A stretch of 64,000 nucleotides of DNA. Source: Volutella citrinella (lineage: Eukaryota; Ascomycota; Sordariomycetes; Hypocreales; Nectriaceae). Position numbers and translations under genes: made by a program. Under the pieces are notes generated by a model, which was not told the DNA's origin, made no database searches, and worked only from the letters and a program-made list of their open reading frames with translations. The stretch lies in assembly GCA_034401135.1 (NCBI GenBank), contig JAWZSP010000001.1:6510001-6574000 (forward strand). Reading direction: 5' to 3'. Shown here one piece after another: positions 54,390 to 64,000 of this stretch. Numbering within the stretch: the first letter of the stretch is position 1; every line of letters starts with the position of its first letter.

Positions 54390-56433
54390 ATGCCCGCCCC
54401 TGACCAGATTCCCCGTCGCGGCCGCAAATCGAGGAATGGGTGCCTCAGATGCAAGGATCGAAAGGTAGCTGCTCCAAGCCTGCGCTGCGTTGCGATTCCC
54501 GTGGCCTATCTAATTAGTTCTCTAGGTCAAGTGTGACGAAGGCAAGCCAGGGTGTGCCCGCTGTAAGAGTCGGGGGCTAGAATGTCCGGGCTACGCCCTC
54601 CACATACGATGGTTTGGAAAACATCATCTGCAGCCAGACTCACGCCCATCGCCAACCGCCAATGTGCCTTGGGTACAGCAGGGACAAGTCGCCGGCAACG
54701 ATGGAATCGGTGGAGGAGCTCAGATGTCGCCCGCTGGGGAAGTAGTTCAAAACTTTTACGGAGCCGCTATCACTCCAGCCGCCAACTCTATGGCATCCTC
54801 AACATTCCCGGCTCCAACCCCCGACCTGATGAACGGCTTCATGCCCTTGATACCGCAACTGCCACACCAGCCAGTCAATAACAACGAACACCCCATCGAC
54901 TGGGTGTTGGATTTTGGTCTGGAGTCGTCAGAAACCCTCTCAGCCCCGAGCAGTTATCATGAGTATCTAGGCCCGCCAGCGATAGAGAATGCTCCATATC
55001 ATCCTCAAACGCCAGCTCGGGAGGCAGTCACGCAGGGCCTCAACACCACAATAACACAACCTGGACCAACAACCCAAGAGACCAACATTAACGACTTGAT
55101 CAACGAGTATGCCGAGTTATCTCGTCAAACGGCACCCGGTGGATTCTCCGAGCTGGTCCATATGCCCTCAGCCCTGACTGACTACTTTTTTAAACAAGTC
55201 ATCAAGCAATACTGTACATGGGACAGCAGCTGCAATTCGTTCCGGGTCATGGTTGGGGACATGTGGCAGTCTTCTGGAGCAATCTATCACGTCATGCAGA
55301 GTATGGCGGCGGTTTGTCTCTCTGAAAACTTCCCCTCACTCGGTGGCGTCGCTCGGCGGGAAAGGTTCTACGCTCTCCAGTATCTCAAGGAGGAGTCTGC
55401 ACTCAACACAAACCAGCAAGCCAGGGCATTGGCCACTTTTCTATTTGGCCATACCTCGAGCTGGTTTGATCCCACCGATTTGGCATCCGATACATTTGTC
55501 GAGCTAAGAGCCGTCGTGGCTTCAGCTTCTCGGCCGTCGACTGACGATATTGGTTGGTCTTTCCTCGACGAGGCCTTGGACTTTTGGGCAATGCTCTTGT
55601 CCTTCTTGAGTGAGCCAGGAAACAGAGACGAGTCCATAAGAAGAGCCTCCATGCAAGTCGCAAAGCCACCCTCCGGAAGCAGGCCGCATCCATTCAATGG
55701 TATTTCTCACGAGATTGTCCGATTGATTACAAGGGTTGGAACTCTTGTTTTTCGCGCCAAAAAGAGCCCGCGGGGAAACGTGTATGGAACCGGAGGCAGC
55801 AAAAATGTCTTTGGGAACGCCCTGGATGAAGCGTTGCGGCTTGAAAAGAAGCTTATGGCATTTTCACCCACAAAAGCGTCCCACATGACGGACACCGGGG
55901 ACCCCAATACCACAACCGCGCATTTTCAAAGCATGGACGAGGCTTTTCGGTGCATGGGCCTTCTACAGCTTTATCGCGTCTTTCCGGAGCTGCTCATAAG
56001 ACGATACCGGCCATGGGACAAAAATGAACTGCTTGTTGAACGTGGAGCCAGCAAGGTACCATCGGCGACTGAGCGCAATGCATGGCTGACATCCTTGGCC
56101 ACACACGTGGTTCAGATCCTCGAGGGCATTCCGTTTGAATCGTTGACCAGATGTATCCAGCCCGTCATCATGGTAGCAGTCTCTGGTGAGCTTCGCTACA
56201 ACCCGAACGCCCAAGATACGCAAGTTCTGGATTTCTCAGCCATCGAGACTGCGCATGCTCGCAACTTCATCAAGTCTCGGCTGTCTGCCTATACCCACCT
56301 GCTCCCTCTGCAGAAGGCACACCAACACTACGAACTCGTCATGGGTATTTGGAACGCCATAGACAATGGGGCAGAAGATGTGTACTGGGTAGATGTAGCC
56401 TCTCAGAATAACCTCTGTGCATTGATGGCATGA
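54390..56433 (+). CDS. Zn(II)2Cys6 transcription factor, PF11951-type (Uga3/Acr-2-like)
   Basis: Nuclear regulator of 660 residues from exons 54390-54464 and 54526-56433. The intron falls in the middle of the zinc cluster, and joining gives C18-x2-C-x6-C-x6-C-x2-C-x6-C45: GCLRCKDRK|VKCDEGKPGCARC. An Arg-rich start (PRRGRKSRN) and the cluster followed by ECPGY are typical of the fungal TF_2 class that includes yeast Uga3 (GABA response) and Neurospora Acr-2. The body lacks the WW-type middle homology region of the other four regulators and instead has the class's helical repeats (ALTDYFFKQVIKQYCTWDS near residue 245; FPELLIRRYRPWD near 525). It is divergent from the DHA2 exporter, the likely target. 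The Uga3 resemblance is at class level and does not show GABA control. Confidence 0.9.
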
Positions 56434-57757
56434 TGTGATCATGTACGGAGCATAAATTGAAATCCACACATTTGCGGACTGATGGCAGTATGCTGCAGTC
56501 GGTTCCATTTGGTCATTGAGCCGAAACCATTCCCGCAGAATCCGCCGTGAAGGATAAATCACGCTTCAACCGCCTGATCGGTGACAAAAGGCTTGACATC
56601 ATCACATATGTCTTGCAAAAAAGTGCCGATAAGCGGTGGTGGCACCGTGGCGTCACCGTCAGATGGAACGCATTCTCCTTCCGAATTCAGTCTTAGTTTT
56701 CATGCCTACGGTTCCACTTAGACAAAGGCACGTCCCTCGCGCTGCATTGTTGGCCTTTGCCGCAATGATGATGACTTGGGGTGTTGGTTGGCTGGCTTGG
56801 CTGATATGCGGGACGACCACATTCCTGCGCCTTGAATTACACCGGCTCCAGCGTAAGCAATCTTGCTGAAACAGGAAGATTGCGGCCTAATCTTGCCAGC
56901 GAAGAACACTCTGCGGTAGCTATAACTTGCTGATACAAGATGGAGATGCCGGGATTGAGAAGATGATCAGTCGAGCTCCAGGAAAGGCAGGTAGGGAGAA
57001 GAAATGCCTCGTATCACTCAATGCCTTTGGAACAACCGCACGATGCGCAACGTAACGGAGAAAGAGAGTCATTCGGTTGCAGATTCGTGGGGGTGGTTAT
57101 CCGTGCATTTTGTTGCTGATAACAATGAGTCCGTCGACCTTCCATGGCCACGGCTTCTGGCGGGCTATTATATTTGTGAAGTGGATCGCTCCACCAATCC
57201 ATTCCCCTAAAGTTAAGTTTCCCGAGCATGGTGGCTAAAATTGAAAATAGAACTCTACGTTACGTAAGGCTAGCCCCTGCCAGCCCTGTTTCACTTACAT
57301 AACACCCCGGCGCATCGGAGCATCGTGTCACTCACTTGGTGCATGCTTTGCTGCTTTTCAGTCAACCCTGAGCCGGCATCGCCGCTTTCGCCATGGGGGC
57401 TCTTTTTGTACCGCGATTACCAATGCCCGTCTGTGCCGAGGACCCTTGGAGTCTCCTGTCCAAGAGGGCTCCGCTTATGGTAAACATCAGACTCCCCCAT
57501 ATCCACAATCTCCAGAGTGGAAGGAGTTTGTGGAGCCAACTGTGGAAGAAACCCACAGCGACGCGTCTGAATCTGCTCACGACCATGCTCCCCCGCAAAC
57601 TGTTCCAGTCTTTCCCCCGTTTACCCCGTACATGCGTGGAAATCCGCTCGTCTCTGCTCTGTCGACATATATATACTGTTCCGACCTCGTCCTGCTTCGC
57701 TGTCCCTCCAGGTCTCGAAATTCCTCCCTCCTCCCGCAACTACTGGCATTATTCGAC
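56434..57757. other. Intergenic region and long leader of the amino acid permease
   Basis: About 1.3 kb. A TATA-like acatatatatact at 57665-57677 sits about 85 bp before the permease ATG. The permease frame remains open upstream to 57446, but this part is Pro/Ser-rich, lies before the TATA-like box and lacks homology, so I treat it as untranslated. Confidence 0.45.
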
Positions 57758-59217
57758 ATGTCCAACGCAAAGATAGAATCGAAACCGCCCTCTGTTGGGA
57801 ACACAACAGACCTCGAGGCCGACCACATCACACAAGCCGCTGCCAACTATGACCAGGCCATCGGCACCGTCTCAGACTTTGAGAAGCAAAAGACAGCCGA
57901 GGGAGAAGCCCACTTCCGCCGCCTCGGCTGGAAACGATTGACCGTCATCCTCGTCGTCGAGGCCATCGGTCTTGGAACATTCTCTCTCCCCGCCGCCTTT
58001 GCTACCCTCGGCGTTGTTGCTGGTGTCTTCTGCTGCATCGCCCTCGGACTCATCGCCATCTACACGGGATGGATCGTCGGCAAGGTGTCGGTGGTGTATC
58101 CCTCCGTCCAGCATTACGGCGACATAGGTGGCCTCTTGATGGGCCGCATTGGTGCAGAGACCATTGGTGCCCTCTATGTTCTTGAGCTGATCCTCATGAC
58201 TGCATCCTTTATGCTCACTGGCGCAATCGCCTTCAATGTTCTGAGCGACAACGGAGCCTGTGGTATCATCTTCAGCGTGGCCTCTGGCATTCTCCTCTTC
58301 CTTCTTGCAATCATGCCTTCATTTACCGAGGCTGCCATCCTGGGCTACATCGATCTCGCGTCAGTCGTTTCGGCCATCGGCATCACTGTTATCGCCACGG
58401 GAGTTTCTGCTGGAAAGGCGCCTGGAGGCATCGCTGGCGGCAACTGGTCTGCCTGGCCTGCTCCCGATGCCACCTTCAAGGACGGCATGGTGGCGATTTG
58501 CAACATTCTCTTCGCCTACTGCTTCGCAATGTTTCTCTCTCCTTTTATGTCCGAGATGCACACTCCCAAGGATTTCACCAAGGCTGTCTGGACACTCGGT
58601 ATCCTTGAAATGCTTGTCTATACCCTTACCGGCGTGCTCATCTATGTTTTTGTCGGTGTCGACGTCAAGAGCCCTTCTCTGCTGTCGCTCAGCCCCCTCC
58701 TCTCCAAGATCGCCTTTGGAGTCGCACTCCCTATCATCTTCATCTCCGGGGCTATCGGAAACACCGTCACCGCTCGATACGTTCATATGCGAATGTATAA
58801 GAACTCCATTACCCGTTATATCAATACTCCCAAGGGTTGGGTCACTTGGCTTGCCGTTCTGGGCTGCATCACTATTGTCGCGTGGCTCATCGCAGAAGCC
58901 ATCCCGATTTTCAACGATCTTCTTGCCCTCAGCTCGGCGCTTCTTATTTCGGGCTTCGTTCTCTATATCCCGGCGGTAATGTGGTACAAGCTCCTCTGCA
59001 AGGGACACTGGTACGACAAGGAAAACATACTCCACGCGGTTCTCTGCATGTTCATCTTCCTGTTCGGTCTTCTTGTGCTTGTGGGGGGAACTTATGCGAG
59101 TGCTATTGACATCGTGAGTATTGGGCCTTCTCTCTATGCCGGCGATAACTAACGGGTATCCAGAAACACCACTACGAGGAAGGCAGTTTGCGCCAGCCAT
59201 TCTCCTGTGACGCGTAG
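57758..59217 (+). CDS. Amino acid transporter, AAAP family (Neurospora Mtr-like)
   Basis: Proton-coupled uptake of neutral or aromatic amino acids. Exons 57758-59113 and 59164-59217 give 469 residues with about eleven membrane helices. The N-terminal cytosolic tail (about 60 residues) ends HFRRLGWKRLTVILVVEAIGLGTFSLPAAFATLG, the PF01490 signature with the helix-1 GxGxxxLP-like break. Other conserved parts are GWIVGKVSVVYPSVQHYGDIGGLLMG and NILFAYCFAMFLSPFMSEMHTPKDFTKAVW. The small second exon codes the polar tail (KHHYEEGSLRQPFSCDA). The second candidate start at 57446 is rejected because a TATA-like box lies between. Neighbours do not suggest a particular substrate. Confidence 0.92.
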
Positions 59218-59567
59218 ATCAAAGGTCCTACCAGCCGCAAGGGATGAGTTATTTGCACAAGTGGCTTGTCATCTTCTTTCGAGATTCGCACTTTTCCCTC
59301 ACTCCTCATGTTAGTCTAGAGGGCCATGTACCATCACTGCATCTGCTTCAGCCGCTGGAGTTTTCTCGTTCCTCGTGTTAGATAGACTCTCGGTTCTCTT
59401 TATTAGTTATCGTCGTCTGGTTAGTTATTCAATAGTGACTACGGCATCACAATACCAGAGAGCATATTGTAAATTCCCACGCATGGCTAGGATATCTGAA
59501 TTGTATATTTCCCAATATATGGTGATAGAAGGCTAGTATCTATTATTTGGAAGTCCAGTGCTGTCTT
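59218..59567. other. Intergenic region between convergent genes
   Basis: 350 bp of 3' sequence between the permease and the glycosidase; nothing further seen. Confidence 0.4.
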
Positions 59568-60858
59568 TCATATGCCGAGATCACTCAATTTCAACACCGT
59601 CAGCTCAACCTGGTTTACACTGCTGGGTGGCAACCTTCCAGCTCCAAAGATGGCCAGGTAGTTGTCATCCTCACGGAACAGCATCAATGAGCGGCTATAC
59701 CCGCGTGGTCCGGCCGTGTTGTACTCAACCCAGGCGTTGGCTGCACCAAGCTGCTTGTTGGTATAAATAGCAGAAGATGTGCCCGAGCTCACAATGATGG
59801 TGCCATTGGGGCCACCACGTTTGCTCCAAACCACGTACGGCGAGCTGACGGGTCGGGTGCCGAGGTTGGACACAAGAGACAGCCCCGGGGCGTCATTTAC
59901 ACGGAGAGGGTCGCTGGTGAGGCGGTAGTGCAGACGGCAGCCGTCGGTGCCGCAGACCTCGTAGACGAAAATGTATTGACCGTTGGGGAGGATTGTGATG
60001 ACAGGCATGCCGGGACGGGCCTCGTAGTTGTTGTTGTCAACCACGTCGTTGACGACGCCACTCCAGGTGCGGAGGTCCGAGGTTACCTGCGCTGTCAGTC
60101 TCATTTCATGGTGACACGATCAAGACATCCTACCTGATGAGATAATTTTTGACCGTACTTGGGGTCGCGTTGGTCAGCATAGTAGCAAATCAGCTGGTTT
60201 TTGTAAACCCTGTCGACGTTAGTACTCGGCTATCCCATGCAAGACAAGGCTATGCAGACACATACATCAAGAAGGGCTCCCAAACGGGCGTAAGTCCATT
60301 CGTTGGGCGGCCCTCACCACCCTGGGCGACGCTGCTGGCAAACTCCCAGTTGAAGCCACCATCTCTGCTAGCATAAACGTCAATTTTGGTCTTGGATAGG
60401 TCGGTTGGCAGCGCATTGCCAGCCAGCAGCACCGTTCCGGCGGGGTAGTTGCCAATAGCCTGAGGAAGCTGATACAGAAACGGCTGATACCGGTTGCCCC
60501 AGCCGTTGACTGTGTCGTGCACGCGGCCAATCTCAGACCACGTCAGGCCACCGTCCTGAGAGCGGTAGATGGGGTAGTAGACGATGGGGGGCTCGGGCGA
60601 GTAGTTCTCCCACGTGGCGAGCAGCACACCGCTGGTCAGCTGGATGATGCGTGGGTAGAGTGTGCGCGGGTCGGTCCAGCCAGCGTTGGACGGGGGAGAG
60701 AAGATGACCTTGTTGTTGAACGTGGTTGAGGGCACGGCGCGCTCGATCAAACGAGTTGGCTCTTCGCTTTCTGCTCCGATCGGGTTGGCGGCAGGTGCGC
60801 AGGATGCAAGCTGGGAGAGGCTCAGCAGGCCAGCGACTAGGAAGTGAAGGGACCGCAT
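59568..60858 (-). CDS. Secreted glycoside hydrolase, GH93/sialidase-fold (exo-arabinanase-like)
   Basis: GH93 enzymes are six-bladed propellers that release arabinobiose from linear arabinan in plant pectin. Exons 60858-60266, 60209-60134 and 60086-59568 give 395 residues. A clear signal peptide opens the protein (MRSLHFLVAGLLSLSQLASC, cut near APA), so it acts outside the cell. BNR/Asp-box-like elements are visible: YRSQDGGLTWSEIGR and YASRDGGFNWEFASS. The blade containing WEPFLMVYKNQLICYYADQR and KYGQKLSHQ|VTSDLRTWSG matches fungal GH93 members. RPGMPVITILPNGQYIFVYEVC and SSPYVVWSKRGGPNGTIIVSSG continue the propeller. An upstream in-frame ATG at 60882 would put a short stretch before the signal and is unlikely. 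A sialidase activity is an alternative, since the fold is shared. Confidence 0.88.
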
Positions 60859-61546
60859 CTTGATGGCGATGATGTTAGGCACAGGTGGCTTGGATATATT
60901 GATGCGGACGGCGAGATATAATGCTTTATACTACTGTCGGTTCGATATAGGCCGAGCGTCAGTCCACGGGCTCCATCGAGTGGCTTCATCCACCCAAAAA
61001 ACGAGGAAAATCACAAGTATCCGGCAACTCTATTTCTCAGCCGGACCAGTCAGGATATCAGACAATTGGCCAAATTGTCTTGCCCCAATAAATTCCACCA
61101 ACCTCGGTTCTTAGCTTAAGTTTCCACGATCCACGTGCCTGTTATAGTGTCCAGATGCCACATGCGGGGACTCATCCGCGCTGCGAGTGGAGATGACATG
61201 GGGGCATTGTAGCGCTCCAATCAATGCTACAGCACCAATGTCGATCGTATTGTTGTAGCGCGGGGCTACGCCTTTGGGTACGGAAAGCCTAGCTCCGGAA
61301 CTCCATCATGCTGCACTAGTATCGTCTGTTATAGCTCCGAGTCCCATTCTCCCCGCATTGTTGCATCCGAAGAGGTTGACGCTAACTCGGCTGGAACTCT
61401 AGAGAAATCTCGTCATCAAAGTGGCCTGGGAAGATCTGCACCGGCTTTCATTAAAACACTGTTTTCGTGTCATTTGCTACTCTATTGCCGTCTGCTCCCG
61501 CTCTAGTCTGGGTGCAGTATAATCTTGGCAACTGAAGCCTAGCTCC
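60859..61546. promoter_or_regulatory. Glycosidase promoter and intergenic region
   Basis: About 690 bp. A tataat-like box at 60917-60922 lies about 60 bp before the glycosidase start on the minus strand. No further gene seen. Confidence 0.4.
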
Positions 61547-63363
61547 CTATCCCGACTTCTCCATCCATTCTTGAACGAGTCCGCGGAAGTCGGCCAATCT
61601 ATACGGCTCAGTAACCTCCTTGTACCAACTTGCCTTTCTATGGTAGGGCAGATTCATATCCGAAAGAAGCAAGTCCGAGTAGGGGATGCTGTCAAAAACT
61701 AGATCTGGGCATCGCTCTCCGGAACCGCCAGACTCCCTTGGTCGGCGAATCCTCTGATACTCGGTGTGGTGGTACGTGTCTTGCTTGATAATCTCCAGCT
61801 GCTTGGTGTTGGTCGAGTTAGAAACAAGGTGTGGAATCTTGTCATCAAACAAGGCCGTGATCCATAGAGCCTGGGCCTGTGACAAGACAGCGGTATGCAA
61901 GGTAATATGCGCCCCGATAACGGCGAGGTTCTTCATGCGCACGAACTCTGGATCGTGGGGGAGAATGAAGCGGTGCAAACGATAAGGTTCGGCCACCGAT
62001 GTGTCTTCTTTGGCATCACTGCGTTGTTCCTGACCGAAGTTTCGAGGCAGATTCCTCACTGCCCGCGTTCTTAACACCGGAGCCGCCTGCAGGATATCGG
62101 TCCTGACTTTGGCCTCGAGCACAGTATCCGTCTTTACCAAGCCGGGAAATCCGAGCTTGTCCACAATGTCCTCTGGAAAGAAGCGCACACTTGGCCTCGC
62201 CTTCCAGCCGGTGCAGCAAATGACAGCATCCGCCTCGATCGTGGTGCCATCTGACAAGCTGACGGTGTCTCCCGACAATGAGGTAACTGTAGCTGCATGA
62301 GCCGTGATTTGGCCATTTCGCACCAGGTCGAACCAACTTGTCTCGTAGTTGTGGACACTGAGCGAGTTTCCCATCCAAAACGTCGAGGTCCACGGCTGAA
62401 GATCACCCATACTGGGGCTCTGATCGTAGGCATTGAGCCCCATGACCTTGCTGTCCAGCATACCCCAGAAGAGTTGGGAGAGCTTCCTTCCGAGCCATGT
62501 ACGGTTCATCAGAGCACGAATTGGCCAGGCGGAGCGTCCGTACGGGTTGGGGTCGAACCAGGTAAAGAGCCTTGTCGAAGAGGCGGCCGAGATGGACGAG
62601 ATGTAACCAGTCATACGCGCTGGCCAGCACCAGCTCGGCCCGCCGCCGGATCTTCTCATGATCATGTGGGCTTTAGCACCGAACCTGGCTACCGAACTGT
62701 AGCAAACGTCCCAGGCCGACTTGTTGCCGCCAATGACGACAACCGACTTGGCGCCGGACAGCTCTGGAGCTCGCTTCATAAAGTCCTTGGCATGAAATAC
62801 GAGTCCGTCGAAGGTCTCTTTCCCAGGAAGGACAGGCATGGAGGGCTCCGAGGTCAGACCAGTCGCCAGAACGAGCTTCTTGGCGATGATCGTGCCGCTA
62901 CCCTTGGATTCAGTCTCGTCGGACGAGCTCCAGCCGATCTCCCACTCGCAGCTCGGGAGGAGAGTTGCAGTTTCAACAGTGATGCCAAACCGGATCCTCG
63001 ATGTCAGCTGGAAATGCTGGCAAAAGTCTGACAGATAGGCGTGGACGACCCTGCCGGGGATGTGCTGCCCCGGCTCGATGCCATACTGTTTGGGGATCAA
63101 GGGGAAGTCACTGAACTCGTATGTTCCCACGAGATTGTTTGTTTTTAACCCAGGGTACAATCGCTCACTGGCCCAGGTACCACCAACTGATGCGCCAGCG
63201 TCGAGGATCGCGACCTTCGCCTCCGGGTGCACCTCAACGTATGTCTTGGCCATGGCGAGCCCATGCCACCCTAAGATTCGCGTTAGGAAGCTAGATGCAT
63301 TGATTATGCACTTGATTAATGCAACATACCGGCGCCAACAATGACAAGATCGAAATGCTCCAT
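61547..63363 (-). CDS. Flavin-binding monooxygenase (FMO / Baeyer-Villiger-like)
   Basis: NADPH-dependent flavoprotein that oxygenates nitrogen, sulfur or carbonyl carbon. Exons 63363-63330 and 63270-61547 give 585 residues. The short first exon supplies the FAD motif start MEHFDLVIVGAG, which continues WHGLAMAKTYVEVHP. GGTWASERLYPGLKTNN is the class B equivalent of the GGTW..N.YPG element. The FMO-identifying sequence is present as FDGLVFHAKDF (a variant of F.G.x.H..x.), and the NADPH fold as SVVVIGGNKSAWDVCYSSV. The ATG-site motif appears as ICCTGWKARPSVRFFP. The C-terminal 80 residues are charged and extend beyond typical FMOs. Similar fungal proteins occur in secondary-metabolite and degradation clusters, but no backbone synthase is near. 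Substrate unknown. Confidence 0.9.
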
Positions 63364-64000
63364 GATACTCCCGGTATGTCAATCGCGAAGTGGCGGTGGG
63401 AATGGCGGTGATGCGGGTGCTCTTCGCTGTCGACAAGTTTGTAGAAGTGAATTGATAAAGTCTGGTTAGAAAGTTTATTCATCGGGTGATCTGAATCGCT
63501 TGATATAGTTTGTCGTCGCATGTGTAGATGGATGCAGAATGGAGGACGGCAATGTGCTCGGCTTGTGTTTCCCAGAAGCACACATCCCGTCAAGGTGTTG
63601 TAGGTACGGACTGCGACAGCATGATCGGCCAATCCTTTCTCCAGGTACCTAATGCATTCCGATGGCCATTGCAGTACTCGCAGGTCGCAATGTCTTACTC
63701 GGAATTCAGCCTCTCGGATTGACTAATCGGATTATCGGAATTTCAACTGGTGGCTGGGCTAGGCTGTCTCACTGCATTCTCGCATTCAACAAGCCTTATT
63801 GGCTGTGGTAGGGTTTCCTAGCGTCACGGACCTCGCAATAAAAATCCGATATTGACGAGAGTCCCCGCACCTTGCTGCCGAGAGCGACAAGCCGAGGACG
63901 CGCACGTCATGACGTCCACCACGCACTCCTCACAGACATACCTTACCACAGCACCCTTCAAACAATTCCACACCAGGAGAAAAGGCAGTCACGATTATAT
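63364..64000. other. Right-hand window end, promoter of the flavin monooxygenase
   Basis: About 640 bp upstream of the monooxygenase start. Short frames only; no recognisable gene begins before the window edge. Confidence 0.4.

Noticed and set aside
1..64000. CRISPR arrays, bacterial operons, inverted-repeat transposons, polyketide or peptide synthase backbones
   Set aside because: None was visible. The introns and gene families are eukaryotic, and no large synthase gene is present.

Overview
This window looks like nuclear DNA of a filamentous ascomycete, probably a Sordariomycete and perhaps Hypocreales. I infer this from the many short introns (about 45-70 nt, GT..AG, often GTAAGT/GTGAGT), five Zn(II)2Cys6 regulators, the fused lycopene cyclase/phytoene synthase typical of fungi, and short AT-rich patches that look mutated by RIP inside otherwise GC-balanced DNA. 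I find 28 protein-coding genes, one cut by the left edge. No rRNA, tRNA, CRISPR array or intact transposon was seen. All gene models were built by eye from splice signals and family homology, without transcripts.

Layout. 1-3485: 5'-end of a 5-oxoprolinase/hydantoinase gene divergent from a Dal5-type transporter. 4829-7276: Zn2Cys6 regulator. 7473-12159: carotenoid pair (phytoene desaturase; lycopene cyclase/phytoene synthase), both on the minus strand. 12973-19757: sugar-type transporter, regulator and DUF1479 oxygenase. 20505-21222: glyoxalase I-like protein. 21239-28841: regulator, flavin amine oxidase and GABA/amine-type permease. 29349-36590: flavin monooxygenase divergent from an NmrA/isoflavone-reductase-like protein, then a zinc alcohol dehydrogenase divergent from a Gpr1/Fun34/YaaH acetate-succinate permease. 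37736-48313: aldehyde dehydrogenase, succinyl-CoA ligase alpha, succinyl-CoA ligase beta, succinate-semialdehyde-type dehydrogenase and an SDR. 48878-56433: regulator, 14-TM drug-type exporter, regulator. 57758-63363: amino acid permease, secreted GH93-like glycosidase, FMO/BVMO-like monooxygenase.

The most interesting part is 37736-48313. Both subunits of a succinyl-CoA-synthetase-like enzyme lie tail to tail around an AT-rich island, and each shares a bidirectional promoter with an aldehyde dehydrogenase. All four proteins begin with mitochondrial-type leaders. The two ligase subunits depart from the family at several normally invariant loops while keeping the catalytic histidine, so they look like a specialised paralogue pair rather than the housekeeping enzyme. 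Together these genes could oxidise a semialdehyde to a dicarboxylate and activate it as a CoA thioester in the mitochondrion. With the amine oxidase and GABA-type permease upstream, one reading is an amine -> aminoaldehyde -> GABA -> succinate semialdehyde -> succinate -> succinyl-CoA route. A transaminase is missing from the window, so this is a hypothesis.
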